Of a stretch of DNA of 64,000 bases, positions 25,853 to 34,124 are shown in pieces. The DNA is taken from assembly GCA_965219165.1 (NCBI GenBank), contig CBDCMW010000002.1, forward strand, positions 2,418,001-2,482,000, read 5' to 3'. The translations under genes were made by a program, and so were the position numbers. This stretch comes from Aldehydirespirator sp965219165 (GTDB taxonomy: Bacteria > Actinomycetota > Acidimicrobiia > Acidimicrobiales > Aldehydirespiratoraceae). The notes beneath the pieces were generated by a model. The model worked only from the letters and a program-made list of their open reading frames with translations. It did not search any database and had not been told where the DNA came from. Each line of letters starts with the position of its first letter. Position 1 is the first letter of the stretch.

Positions 25853-26008
25853 CTACGCCTCCAAGAACTTCCTTCGTGCGACCATTGCATGGATGATAGC
25901 TGAGCCGTCCTCATCGCGAACGACGACGATCTCCAGCGGCTCGCCAGTAGTCGAGGGGCCGATGAACACGGTCACGGCCACATCGTCGGTCTTAATGCGG
26001 CGCCAGTT
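25853..26008 (-). pseudogene. Toxin-like protein, N-terminally truncated remnant
   Basis: The frame encodes NWRRIKTDDVAVTVFIGPS then TTGEPLEIVVVRDEDGSAII and HAMVARRKFLEA. The EIVVVxxxxGxxIIHAM-R-KFL ending is typical of small toxin-like proteins of about 75-80 residues encoded just before an antitoxin. Only ~50 residues are present and no ATG precedes them; the upstream gene stops at 26010, two bases away. A GTG at 25981 could start a 42-residue version. Decay or truncation is likely. Confidence 0.4.
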
Positions 26009-26009
26009 A

Positions 26010-26381
26010 CTACGCGGCAGCTGCCTCGAGGTGGGGCGCGGCTGGGACCGCGGGAGTGTGCTCGGTCCTTGCGGCGAACTCGCCTGCGTCGGCGTCGCCG
26101 TCGACCGCCAGCCACAGCGCGGACCGGGCAAGGTCAGCTCGGGCGCCCTCAAGATGGTTGGCCACCACGATCCCCTCGATCATGTCGGCCAGCACCGCCC
26201 CCCGGGGACGGCCTCGCAGGCGGACCGACACAACCGGCGATCCGTTGCGGCGGCGGATGGACCGGTCGAGGTCGGGGCGGGACGGCGGGCTGGCGAAGAC
26301 CGGCGCGACCAGGCCGCGCAAGCGAGCCGCCCGGGACAGCGATCGGGCGGCGGTTCCGAAGTCGAGCGATGTCATTCCCAT
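26010..26381 (-). CDS. Hypothetical protein, divergent from RecB-family nuclease
   Basis: About 123 residues if started at ATG 26381 (ATG 26375 or ATG 26450 also possible). The central part SPVVSVRLRGRPRGAVLADM and IEGIVVANHLEGARADLARS looks like folded protein rather than a chance frame. It ends in HLEAAAA. No family is recognised. Its start region faces the nuclease gene, so the two may share a promoter region. Confidence 0.35.
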   Translation of the reverse strand: MGMTSLDFGTAARSLSRAARLRGLVAPVFASPPSRPDLDRSIRRRNGSPVVSVRLRGRPRGAVLADMIEGIVVANHLEGARADLARSALWLAVDGDADAGEFAARTEHTPAVPAAPHLEAAAA

Positions 26382-26448
26382 GACAGCTATGGTCGCGCCG
26401 GGGTGTGACACCAGCCCCGCCCCCTCCCAGGAGCCGACCCCTACTCCC

Positions 26449-27405
26449 ATGCACGCCGACGACTACAACCCGGCCCAGCAGGAGGTAGTGAGCCTGCTCG
26501 GAGCCTCGAAGGGAGACCGGCCCGAGTTCGACCGGGACCTGCGCGACGAGCTTCGCAGCCTCCTGGAGGAGCGCCTGGAACCGCTCGTAGAGACCATCGA
26601 GTCCGACGCCTTCGACGACGACGCTCTGTTCCTGAGCAAGTTCAAGCTCTCCCAGGTCCTCGGATGCGAGCGCAAGTTCCTGGCCGACCGCGACCAGCCG
26701 TTCGAGTGGTCGCCTCCCATAGCCCGGGGCACCGTCACCCACAAGGCCATCGAGCTGTCGGTGCACTGGCGGGGCGATACGTCCCCTCTGGAACTGGTGG
26801 ACGAGGCGATGGCCAGCCTGGAGAACGCGGACAAGAGCATCGGCGACTACCTCAGGGTCTGCGACGAGACGGAGCGGGCCGAGTTGCGAGCCGCGGCCGC
26901 CGCGACCATGACCCAGTTCCTGGAGTGCTTCCCGCGGCTCAAGCCCGCCTGGAAGCCGTCGACGGAGAGCCCGATCCGAGCCAACCTGCACAACGGTCTC
27001 ATCGTGCTGTCGGGCAAGCCGGACCTCACGCTCGGCCAGCCCGACGGGACGGTGGCCGGCAAGGTGATCATCGACTTCAAGACGGGCGCCTTCTCCCCCG
27101 CGCACCGCGAGGACCTGCGCTTCTACGCCCTGCTCGAGTCCCTGCGCATACTGCCGCCCCGCCTGCTGGCCACCTACTACCTCGACCAGGGCCGAATCCA
27201 CAGCGAGCAGGTGACCCGTGACCTCCTGCTCTCAGCGGCCGAGCGGGTGATCGACGGCGCCTGCCGCTACGTGGAGCTGGTCTCCCGGCAGCGCCCGCCC
27301 GGCGTGTCCCCCGGCCCGGCCTGCCGCTGGTGCCCGGTTCAATCCGACTGCGACGAGGGAACCGCCTACCTCGACCTCGCGCAGGACGGAACCGACGACT
27401 GGTAA
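26449..27405 (+). CDS. RecB-family PD-(D/E)XK exonuclease
   Basis: 318 residues from ATG 26449 (AGGAG 15 bases upstream). The nuclease core is GKPDLTLGQPDG followed by KVIIDFKTG, giving the D...(D/E)xK active site, and FYALLESLRILPPRLLATYYL. Four Cys are placed for an iron-sulfur cluster as in AddB and Cas4: one in VLGCERKFL near residue 70 and three in CRWCPVQSDC near the C-terminus. The family includes stand-alone RecB-like exonucleases such as mycobacterial Rv2119, which are not tied to CRISPR. It probably acts in DNA repair. No cas gene or CRISPR array is nearby. Confidence 0.8.
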   Translation: MHADDYNPAQQEVVSLLGASKGDRPEFDRDLRDELRSLLEERLEPLVETIESDAFDDDALFLSKFKLSQVLGCERKFLADRDQPFEWSPPIARGTVTHKAIELSVHWRGDTSPLELVDEAMASLENADKSIGDYLRVCDETERAELRAAAAATMTQFLECFPRLKPAWKPSTESPIRANLHNGLIVLSGKPDLTLGQPDGTVAGKVIIDFKTGAFSPAHREDLRFYALLESLRILPPRLLATYYLDQGRIHSEQVTRDLLLSAAERVIDGACRYVELVSRQRPPGVSPGPACRWCPVQSDCDEGTAYLDLAQDGTDDW

Positions 27406-27559
27406 GCGCTCGGCCAGGCCCAGCGCCAACCACTACCTCGCTAGCGGGACATCTGTGGGAAGGACACGTCAATCTCAAGTCTATTTGAAGTTATTTCATG
27501 TTGTGGTGTTGGGACACACAGGCTAAGGTGCGCGTTCGTCGGGACTGGGAGGTTGTGAC

Positions 27560-27889
27560 GTGAAGATCGACCATCCGTTGCGGAAGCCCGAGACTGCGGA
27601 GATTCCCGCCAGAGAGTTGCGTCCAGGCAGCACCCTCCGCTATGAGCCTCCCGAGTTGGCGGGACGGGGCCACGCCGCGCTCGTTGTCGACTCCGTGGAA
27701 CGCGGTGCCGACGGCAAGGTCACGGTCGAGTACGGCGACGGGCGGCTCACCTGGGTGGAGTTCGATACCACCTCAGATCTTCCCGTCCTGCTCGACGACC
27801 CCTTCGACTTCATCGAGTGGCCACTCTCGCTGTCGTTCGATCCAGATGAGACAGTCACGGTGGAGATCCAGGACCGAGCCGATGCTTGA
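27560..27889 (+). CDS. Hypothetical protein, first of an overlapping pair
   Basis: 109 residues from GTG 27560 behind GGGAGG. It begins MKIDHPLRKPETAEIPAREL and looks like a small beta-rich domain (TLRYEPPEL, ALVVDSVERG, KVTVEYGDGRLTWVEFD, ETVTVEIQD), acidic overall. Its last eight bases overlap the next start. The 150 bp upstream is unusually AT-rich for the window, in keeping with a promoter or an acquired segment. I recognise no family. Confidence 0.6.
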   Translation: MKIDHPLRKPETAEIPARELRPGSTLRYEPPELAGRGHAALVVDSVERGADGKVTVEYGDGRLTWVEFDTTSDLPVLLDDPFDFIEWPLSLSFDPDETVTVEIQDRADA

Positions 27890-28295
27890 GCGGGTCTTCG
27901 CCATCGGAATCGACGACCATGACTGGAGTCAGGAGGTCTACTCGTTCAACTTCGCTCGCGCCTCCACCCTTCGAACCGTCCGGGACGGCGGATCGGTGCG
28001 ACGGCTCCCCGGGCGCCGTACCGCGTCGATGACCCTCACCATGCCGCGCACCGAGGACGCAGAGGCGCTGGTGGGCACGATCCCCGAGGACGGGCGGGCC
28101 GAGGTGCTGCTCATGCTGACCCCCGCCTCCGCAGGCCAGCGACCCATTGTTGTCGCGCGGCGGTTCGATGCCACCACGCTGCTCCCGCCCTGGGACACCA
28201 CGGTCGACATCGACGGCGTCACCTACTTCGAGTCGGCGTGGTTCGCCGTGCGCGTCTCGTCGCTACAGATGCCGATGCTGAGCATCGCCGCCTGA
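27882..28295 (+). CDS. Hypothetical protein, second of an overlapping pair
   Basis: 137 residues from ATG 27882. Predicted mixed alpha/beta with a motif RRLPGRRTASMTLTMPRTED and a C-terminal strand-rich half (VDIDGVTYFESAWFAVRVSS). It is translationally coupled to the gene upstream. I see no domain I can name; the pair stands alone between the nuclease and the MFS exporter, and could be a toxin-antitoxin, immunity or phage-derived module, without direct evidence. Confidence 0.55.
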   Translation: MLERVFAIGIDDHDWSQEVYSFNFARASTLRTVRDGGSVRRLPGRRTASMTLTMPRTEDAEALVGTIPEDGRAEVLLMLTPASAGQRPIVVARRFDATTLLPPWDTTVDIDGVTYFESAWFAVRVSSLQMPMLSIAA

Positions 28296-28366
28296 TTCGT
28301 ATGGCGCGCCGACGCCCCCGAGCCCAATCTGACGACTGGCTCACGGAGAGAATCCGTTAGACGTCT

Positions 28367-29707
28367 TCAGTGTCTCTCGGGGGCCTGCCGGTGCGGGCGG
28401 GGTGGCGCTGGGGTGGTCGGATGGGCTTCGGGCACCACAGCCGGGGTGTACTCCCCCACCTCGATGTCCAGGTGGCGCAACGAACCAAGCGCGTGAAGCA
28501 GGGCTGTGCCGGCCAGCAGCGTTGCGCCGTAGGCGCCGAAGGCGGGCTTCGGTCCGATCAACTCGATCAGCTGTCCCAGGGCGAGTTGCCCCAGCGGGTT
28601 CGCCGACATGAGCACCATCACATACAACGACAGCACCTGCGCGCGGCGCTCCTCGTCCACCTGGAGCTGGACCGCGGTGTTGAGCGAGCTGGCCGACGTG
28701 AGGTGAGCTGCCCCGATGAACACCAGCGGCACCAGGAACGACAGGAACGTGGGCGCCACGGCCAGGCCGAGGACGGCCGCGCCGTACAGGACGAGAGCCG
28801 CCCTCTGAATCTGCGACCGAGGCACCCGCCCTCCGAGCGTCGCCACCACCGGCGTGGCCGCGACCGCGCCCGCACCCACCATGGTGAGCATGATTCCGAA
28901 TCCACCCGGACCCCGGTTGAACACATCCTCGGCGAAGACGACGGCCAGCATCTGCACCGGCAGCCCAGCCGCCCCGATCAGTGCCACGGTGACGAAGGCG
29001 ACCACTAGGCCGCTGCGAGCGCGCACGTACCGGGCCACGGCCATCGTGTTGCGGATCAGCCGCATGTTCAGAGGCCCGTTTGCCGCCGCAGCCTTGCGGG
29101 ACTCGATGCGCACCAGTGCGGTCAGCACGCCCAGGCAACCGACCGCGCTGACCGTGAATGCGGCCGCCGGACCGGCCGTGGCCACGGTTATGCCCCCCAG
29201 CATCGGACCGACCAGCCGGGAGCTGTTGAACTGGGCCGAGTTCAGGGTTACCGCGTTGAGAAGGAGATCCTTGGGAACAAGCTCGCTGACGAACGCCTGC
29301 CAGGCGGGCAGATTCAGTCCCCCGGCCAGCCCCGACGCCGCGGCCAGAGTCACATAGGCGGTCGGTGACCGCACTCCCTGCATCCAGGCCAGAGCCATGG
29401 CCGCCGCTACCAGTCCCATCAGCGACTGCGAGACCATGAGGATCCTGCGCCTCGGGTAGTGGTCGGCCAGCACGCCCGCGGCCGGCGCGATCACCGCCAT
29501 GGTCGCAAACTGCGCGAAGCCTGCGAAACCGACCCAGCCCGGGCTGCGGGTCAGGTCCCACATAACCGCTGGCAGGGCCACGTACTGGAAGAAACGGGCC
29601 GCGTTGGCCACGAAACCGCCGAACCAGAAGTACCGGAAGCTGCGGTAGCTGAACGAGGCGAACGCGGCCGGGGGCATCGGGGCACCGTACCGGCGCGGAC
29701 GCGCCAT
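28367..29707 (-). CDS. MFS transporter (DHA3/EntS-like exporter)
   Basis: About 446 residues from ATG 29707; ATG 29719 would overlap the divergent crotonase start and ATG 29677 also fits. It has twelve hydrophobic segments. The first half shows SFRYFWFGGFVANAARFFQY and the loop LADHYPRRRILMVSQSLMG (motif A); the family (enterobactin exporter EntS, macrolide exporter) exports small molecules with the proton gradient. A Pro/His-rich tail (PTTPAPPRPHRQAPERH) is cytoplasmic. The substrate is unknown. Confidence 0.83.
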   Translation of the reverse strand: MARPRRYGAPMPPAAFASFSYRSFRYFWFGGFVANAARFFQYVALPAVMWDLTRSPGWVGFAGFAQFATMAVIAPAAGVLADHYPRRRILMVSQSLMGLVAAAMALAWMQGVRSPTAYVTLAAASGLAGGLNLPAWQAFVSELVPKDLLLNAVTLNSAQFNSSRLVGPMLGGITVATAGPAAAFTVSAVGCLGVLTALVRIESRKAAAANGPLNMRLIRNTMAVARYVRARSGLVVAFVTVALIGAAGLPVQMLAVVFAEDVFNRGPGGFGIMLTMVGAGAVAATPVVATLGGRVPRSQIQRAALVLYGAAVLGLAVAPTFLSFLVPLVFIGAAHLTSASSLNTAVQLQVDEERRAQVLSLYVMVLMSANPLGQLALGQLIELIGPKPAFGAYGATLLAGTALLHALGSLRHLDIEVGEYTPAVVPEAHPTTPAPPRPHRQAPERH

Positions 29708-29717
29708 ACTGCGGCCC

Positions 29718-30476
29718 ATGTCCTACGTGATGCTCGACACCTCAGACGGTGTGGCCCGGCTGACGCTCAACGACCCCGACAGGCGCAACACCGTCAGCCA
29801 GGCCATGAACGACGAGATCGTCGCCGCGCTCGACGAGATCGAGCCCGACCCCGGCATCGGCGCCCTGGTGGTGACCGGCGCGGGCAAGGGCTTCTGCGCC
29901 GGCGCCGTCCTGGACGACCTGCTGGCCGCGGAGTCCACCGGCATAACCCGCATCTACGAGGGGTTCCTGCGGCTGGCCCACTCGCCGCTCGCGACCGTGG
30001 CCGCGGTGAACGGCGCCGCGGTCGGCGCCGGCATGAACATGGTTCTGGCCAGCGACATCGTGCTGGCGGGCCGCAGGTGGGCCCGCTTCGACTCCCGGTT
30101 CCTGCAGATCGGGCTGCACCCGGGCGGCGGCCACACCTGGCGCCTGAGGCACGTCACCGACCGCACCACCACCATGGCCATGGTGATCTTCGGCGAGGTG
30201 CTGTCGGCCGACGACGCGTACCGCACCGGCCTGGCCTGGGAGGTGGTCGACGACGACGCTCTGCTGGCTCGGGCCCACGAGCTGGCGGCACGGGCCGCGG
30301 CCCAGCCCAAGGAGCTGGTGGCCCGCACCAAGGCGACGATCCTGTCACTGGACGAGATCGCAGACTCCGCCGCGGCAGTCGACCGCGAGTTGCACCCCCA
30401 GCTCTGGTCCATGGGGCAACCGGCCTTCAAGGATCTCGTGCGCAGGCTCAAATCGGAGATCAGCTCCAAGGAGTAA
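29718..30476 (+). CDS. Enoyl-CoA hydratase/isomerase family (crotonase) protein
   Basis: 252 residues from ATG 29718. The crotonase fold is clear: RLTLNDPDRRNTVSQAM, GKGFCAGAVLDDL (oxyanion hole), AAVNGAAVGAGMNMVLASD and QPKELVARTKATIL. In classic hydratases two Glu residues act on water (rat E144 and E164); by alignment these positions are Asn (in GAGMNMV) and Phe (in FDSRFLQIG), so a simple hydratase activity is doubtful and an isomerase, lyase or hydrolase role is possible. No beta-oxidation gene is adjacent. Confidence 0.82.
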   Translation: MSYVMLDTSDGVARLTLNDPDRRNTVSQAMNDEIVAALDEIEPDPGIGALVVTGAGKGFCAGAVLDDLLAAESTGITRIYEGFLRLAHSPLATVAAVNGAAVGAGMNMVLASDIVLAGRRWARFDSRFLQIGLHPGGGHTWRLRHVTDRTTTMAMVIFGEVLSADDAYRTGLAWEVVDDDALLARAHELAARAAAQPKELVARTKATILSLDEIADSAAAVDRELHPQLWSMGQPAFKDLVRRLKSEISSKE

Positions 30477-30503
30477 CCCGTGAGCTAGGCCACGTCCCGC
30501 TGT

Positions 30504-31148
30504 CTAGCCGCCTCGGGGCCAGCCCGGAGAGGGGGCGCTGGGCGAGGCCACCGGCACGGGCGCGATCCATTCGGCGATCAGATCCGGGGCGCGCACCCGC
30601 CACTCCTCCTCGGTGATCGCGAAACGGTGGTGGTCCTCCCACACCCCGTTGATCTCCACGTAACGCTCGGCCAGGCCCTCGTACCGGAGCCCGAGCTTCT
30701 CGACCACCCGCAGGCTGGCCGAGTTGCGGGGCACGATGGCCACCTGGAGCCGGTGCAGCCGCAGCTCCTCGAAGGCGAATCGGGCCGCCACGACCAGAGC
30801 CTCGGGCGTGTAGCCGTGGCCCGCGACGGCCTCGTCGATCCAGTAGCCGACATAGCAGGACTGGAACGGCCCTCTCTGGATCGACGACAGGTTCATCTCG
30901 CCGCGCAAGCAGCCGTTGACGAACACTCCGAAGCCGTAGCCCGTCCCCTGCTGGCGCTCGCGCCGGCGGGCCGTGCAGCGGTCAGCGAACGCCCGCTGGT
31001 CCTCGGAGCTGTCGGGCCGTCCCGGAACGGCCCGGGGCTCCCATTGCTCGAGGCGGGCGCGGTTGCGCCAGCGCACCACTCGCCACGCCGCGAAGTCGTC
31101 GCGTGTCAACGGTCGCAGCAGCACGCGCCGCCCCCGCAGGGTGCTCAC
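30504..31148 (-). CDS. GNAT acetyltransferase (RimJ/RimL-like)
   Basis: 214 residues from GTG 31148. LRGRRVLLRPLTRDDFAAW is the usual opening, EMNLSSIQRG the central strand, YVGYWIDEAVAGHGYTPEAL the acetyl-CoA loop (Q/RxxGxG/A region) and LHRLQVAIVPRNSASLRVVEKLGL the family hallmark. It probably acetylates a ribosomal protein N-terminus or another amine. It lies downstream of ppx, from which it is separated by a hairpin region. Confidence 0.85.
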   Translation of the reverse strand: MSTLRGRRVLLRPLTRDDFAAWRVVRWRNRARLEQWEPRAVPGRPDSSEDQRAFADRCTARRRERQQGTGYGFGVFVNGCLRGEMNLSSIQRGPFQSCYVGYWIDEAVAGHGYTPEALVVAARFAFEELRLHRLQVAIVPRNSASLRVVEKLGLRYEGLAERYVEINGVWEDHHRFAITEEEWRVRAPDLIAEWIAPVPVASPSAPSPGWPRGG

Positions 31149-31195
31149 GGCCGCGCACTCTAGTCTTCGCCACGCAACGACAACGGCCCGCGCCA

Positions 31196-31331
31196 ACGCT
31201 CAGGCTTCAAGCAGGACGGGGCTAACGTGACCGACTCGACGAACTTCCCCCGACCTTGCCACACAGAGCGTGGTTTTCTGCGGGAAGTTCAGGCTTCCGG
31301 CCGGCCGTCCCCACGCTCAGGCTTCGAGCAG
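31196..31331. repeat. Duplicated ppx 3' end, with hairpin between
   Basis: The 19 bp at 31313-31331, which include the last codons and stop of ppx, recur with one mismatch at 31196-31214, in the same orientation. Between them GAACTTCCC 31241-31249 pairs perfectly with 31282-31290. The segment is probably an old duplication plus an intergenic terminator hairpin. The rest of 31149-31316 shows no gene. Confidence 0.55.
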
Positions 31332-32231
31332 CGACATTGCCAGACCGTCGAGAAGGTCCGATTCCGAGACCAGGCACTCGTCGAAGTCGAAGTACCGCAT
31401 GATCCTCACCAGGATGCACACCCCGGCCACGATCACGTCGGCTCGGCCGGGGTGCAGTCCGGGATTGTGAACCCGGTCGGCGAGCGCCTCGGTGGCCAGC
31501 GTGCGGAAGACATCCTCAACCGCGTCCTTCGACAGGCTGAAGTGGTGGACCCGGTCACGGTCGTAGATCGCGAGGCCCAACTCCACGGCTGCGACGGTGG
31601 TGATGGTGCCGGCTACGCCCACCAGGCGGCAGGGACCGCTGAGGGCGGGAATAGCCCGCACCGCGTCGTCGAGGTGCAACTCGGTGACCGACAGGCACGC
31701 CGAGAGCTCCTCGGGCCGCGGCGGATCGTGATGGATGTACTTCTCGGTGAGGCGCACGCTACCGATGTCGAGCGACAGCGCATCGGTGCAGTGCTGGGAG
31801 CCGAACGACAGCTCCGTGGACCCCCCGCCGATGTCGACCACCACGAACGGGCCCTCAGCCGGGTCCAGCGCACTGACCGCGCCCCGGAAGGCCGTCTCGG
31901 CCTCATTGTGTCCCGACAGGACCTCCGGTGCCACCCCCAGGATCGACTCGGCGGGCTGCAGGAACTCCGACCGGTTGGCCGCGTCGCGCACCGCGGAGGT
32001 CGCGATGACCCTCAGAGCCGACGGATTGTGGCGGTCCATGGCCTCCCGGTACTGGTGCAAGCACTCCAGGGTTCGCTCGACGGCGGCGGGGTCGAGGCGG
32101 CCCGTAGCGTCCACACCCCGGCCCAGTCGGGTTATCTCCGAGCGCCTCTCAGCGGGGCTGAGCCCATCCGTGACGAGAAGCCGAGTGGTGTTGGTGCCAC
32201 AGTCGACGACGGCCACCGGGCCGCGGGTCAC
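31317..32231 (-). CDS. ppx: Exopolyphosphatase/guanosine pentaphosphatase (Ppx/GppA)
   Basis: 304 residues from GTG 32231, overlapping the DUF501 stop as GTGA. The ASKHA-fold motifs are VVDCGTNTTRLLV (phosphate 1) and FVVVDIGGGSTELSFG (phosphate 2), with VIATSAVRDAANRSEFL between. It hydrolyses terminal phosphate from polyphosphate or pppGpp. Actinobacterial genomes often keep eno, ftsB-like, DUF501 and this gene together, as in Mycobacterium Rv1023-Rv1026; here a Mo-hydroxylase module separates ftsB from DUF501. Confidence 0.88.
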   Translation of the reverse strand: MTRGPVAVVDCGTNTTRLLVTDGLSPAERRSEITRLGRGVDATGRLDPAAVERTLECLHQYREAMDRHNPSALRVIATSAVRDAANRSEFLQPAESILGVAPEVLSGHNEAETAFRGAVSALDPAEGPFVVVDIGGGSTELSFGSQHCTDALSLDIGSVRLTEKYIHHDPPRPEELSACLSVTELHLDDAVRAIPALSGPCRLVGVAGTITTVAAVELGLAIYDRDRVHHFSLSKDAVEDVFRTLATEALADRVHNPGLHPGRADVIVAGVCILVRIMRYFDFDECLVSESDLLDGLAMSLLEA

Positions 32232-32809
32232 TCCAGCCTCCGCAGGGACGCGGCCGCCCCCGGACCGAGGCGCTCCGCCACCCAGCGCCCGACCGGATCG
32301 TCGCCGCCGGCGAGGTGCCAGGCATAGTGGGCGTGGAGGCACTTCACGCCGCGGCGGGTCCCGCCCACGCCGGCCGAGGGCTTGGGTCCCAGATGGCCTT
32401 CGGGGATGGCGGCGTCGCGCTCGGCGGCGTAGCGGGCATGGGCCGCAGCCAGTTCCTGCGCGTCCACCGCCTCCTCCGCGGCGCGCACACCGCCCTCTGA
32501 CTCCAGGCGTCCCACCAAGCGACGCAGCCGCTCCTCCACGAGCCAGTACCGGGTGGGCATGGGTCGCCCGTCACCAAGGATGGGGGCATTGCGGATGACC
32601 GCGGGCCCGTCCGAGCCGTCTCTCACGACCACCTCGAAGTAGCCGGCCGGCTCGCGGCCCAGGAGCATTGCAACCCGGGCGAAGTCCTCCTCGCTGCAGC
32701 CCGGCACCGAGGCCGCGGGCGCCGGCGACTTCACGGCGTGGTCGGGCGGCGATGGCAGCGGTGCGGGAGGCGCTTGCTGGGCGGCCGCGTGGTCGGGCCG
32801 GGATGTCAC
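32228..32809 (-). CDS. DUF501 family protein
   Basis: 193 residues from GTG 32809, five bases after coxG. The conserved core runs from VAMLLGREPAGYFEVVVRDG through RPMPTRYWLVEERL to RRGVKCLHAHYAWHLAGGDD, with one Cys and three His in the KCLHAHYAxHLAGGDDPVG block that marks DUF501. The N-terminal 35 residues are Pro/Ala-rich and poorly conserved. Its biochemical role is unknown; it is regularly beside ppx and eno in actinobacteria. Confidence 0.85.
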   Translation of the reverse strand: MTSRPDHAAAQQAPPAPLPSPPDHAVKSPAPAASVPGCSEEDFARVAMLLGREPAGYFEVVVRDGSDGPAVIRNAPILGDGRPMPTRYWLVEERLRRLVGRLESEGGVRAAEEAVDAQELAAAHARYAAERDAAIPEGHLGPKPSAGVGGTRRGVKCLHAHYAWHLAGGDDPVGRWVAERLGPGAAASLRRLE

Positions 32810-32814
32810 CGCGT

Positions 32815-33489
32815 CTAGGAGGCGAGGGCGATGATGACGATGACCAGCACCAGGATGACCGCGAGGATCACCGGCACGAGGCGTCTCAGCACCGGGGCTC
32901 CGGCGACGCTGAGCAGATCGACTGCCTCGACTTCGTCGGTGGTCGCGGCGTCCGGCGCCGGCGCATCGGCCGCGCCGCCCTCGTCGGACTCCTCCGCTGC
33001 GTCGGGCGAGTCAGAAGCCTCCGACGATTCACCGGAGACGGCGTCGGCGGCGACTAACGCGGCGAGGTTGTCGGCGAACTGTCCCATCAGCTTGCGGCTG
33101 ACGTCGGCCAGCACGCCCCGGCCGAACTGCGCAACCTTGCCCGTGATGGTGAGGTCGGTGTGAACGCTGACCTTCGTGGCCGCGTCGCCCACAGACTCAA
33201 GCGCCACCATGATCTCGGCTGACGCGTTGCCGGCACCGCGGGTGTCGCGCCCGCTGGCCGACATCAGCAACCGGTGGGCGGCGTCGTCACGCTCGGTGAA
33301 CGATGCCTTGCCCTTGTACTGGGATGTGATGGGTCCGACCTTGACCTTGACCAGGCCCTCGTAGACATCGCCATCGCTGCCGGTGAGCTGCGCGCCCGGC
33401 AGGCACGGCGCAAGCCGCTCCACGTCGGTCAGGACCTCCCACACCGCGGCGATGGGATGGGCTACCTCGAATGAGTCGTTCAGTTCCAT
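32815..33489 (-). CDS. coxG: CoxG-like SRPBCC protein with C-terminal membrane anchor
   Basis: 224 residues from ATG 33489 (GGAGG upstream). Residues 1-145 form the CoxG fold: FEVAHPIAAVWEVLTDVERL, ACLPGAQL, GLVKVKVGPITSQYKGKASF. An acidic linker (ESSEASDSPDAAEESDEGGA) leads to a single C-terminal membrane segment PVILAVILVLVIVIIALAS. CoxG anchors carbon monoxide dehydrogenase-type enzymes to the membrane. It is the last gene of the coxD-coxE-xdhC-mocA-coxG set, but no coxMSL structural genes lie in the window. Confidence 0.8.
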   Translation of the reverse strand: MELNDSFEVAHPIAAVWEVLTDVERLAPCLPGAQLTGSDGDVYEGLVKVKVGPITSQYKGKASFTERDDAAHRLLMSASGRDTRGAGNASAEIMVALESVGDAATKVSVHTDLTITGKVAQFGRGVLADVSRKLMGQFADNLAALVAADAVSGESSEASDSPDAAEESDEGGAADAPAPDAATTDEVEAVDLLSVAGAPVLRRLVPVILAVILVLVIVIIALAS

Positions 33490-34067
33490 TTCTGCAGGTC
33501 CTCCAGCGTGTCGATGTCTTCGGGATTCCCCTCGCAGGGTATCGCCCGCACGAGCTCCGGTCTGCGGCGCATCAGCACCCGCCCGCCCTCGTCGCCGGTC
33601 AGGGGCAGGTGGCTCCACAGCGCGGCGCCGATCCGGACCGGAGGCCGGCGGGCGCCGCCGAAGTCAGCCACAGCCAGATCGCCGTCGGAGCCTCCCACCG
33701 CAGCCCAGGCCGAGGCGGGCACCCCGGGCTGGTCGCCACATCCGAACACGACCGCCCGGTGCCCCCGCGAGCCCGCGTAGCCCACCGCCGCGGCCAGCGA
33801 TGTGGCCTGCCCCTGCTCCCAGGCCTCGTTGTGCAGCACCGTCACCTCTTCGGGCAGCACCTCCAGCAGGTCGACCGCCCCCATCACCACGATGGTCTCG
33901 TCGAGATCGGCGGCCAGAGCCGCGTCCACGGCACGGCGCACCAGCGGCACGCCCCCCACCTCGCACAGCAGCTTGTGGCGGTCGCCCGCGAAGCGAACGC
34001 CAGCCCCCGCGGCCAGCACCACCGCAGCCACCCCCAGCCGGGGACCCTCTACAACTTCATCGATCAC
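33480..34067 (-). CDS. mocA: Molybdenum cofactor nucleotidyltransferase (MocA/MobA-like)
   Basis: About 195 residues from GTG 34067 (TTG 34091 is possible), overlapping coxG by 10 bases. AAVVLAAGAGVRFAGDRHKLLCEVGG is the NTP-binding GxGxRxG...K loop and VVFGCGDQPGVP the metal-binding DxPxV-like element. Family members transfer CMP or GMP to molybdopterin to make MCD or MGD. Position between xdhC and coxG fits maturation of a molybdenum hydroxylase. Confidence 0.82.
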   Translation of the reverse strand: MIDEVVEGPRLGVAAVVLAAGAGVRFAGDRHKLLCEVGGVPLVRRAVDAALAADLDETIVVMGAVDLLEVLPEEVTVLHNEAWEQGQATSLAAAVGYAGSRGHRAVVFGCGDQPGVPASAWAAVGGSDGDLAVADFGGARRPPVRIGAALWSHLPLTGDEGGRVLMRRRPELVRAIPCEGNPEDIDTLEDLQKWN

Positions 34068-34124
34068 CGGGCCAGTCTGCCCGACCGCCAACCGCGACGG
34101 GCGCGGTGCCGACGGTGCCCGCGG

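Noticed and set aside
26449..27405. Cas4 identity for the RecB-family nuclease
   Set aside because: No CRISPR array or cas genes in the window; length and layout fit stand-alone actinobacterial exonucleases.
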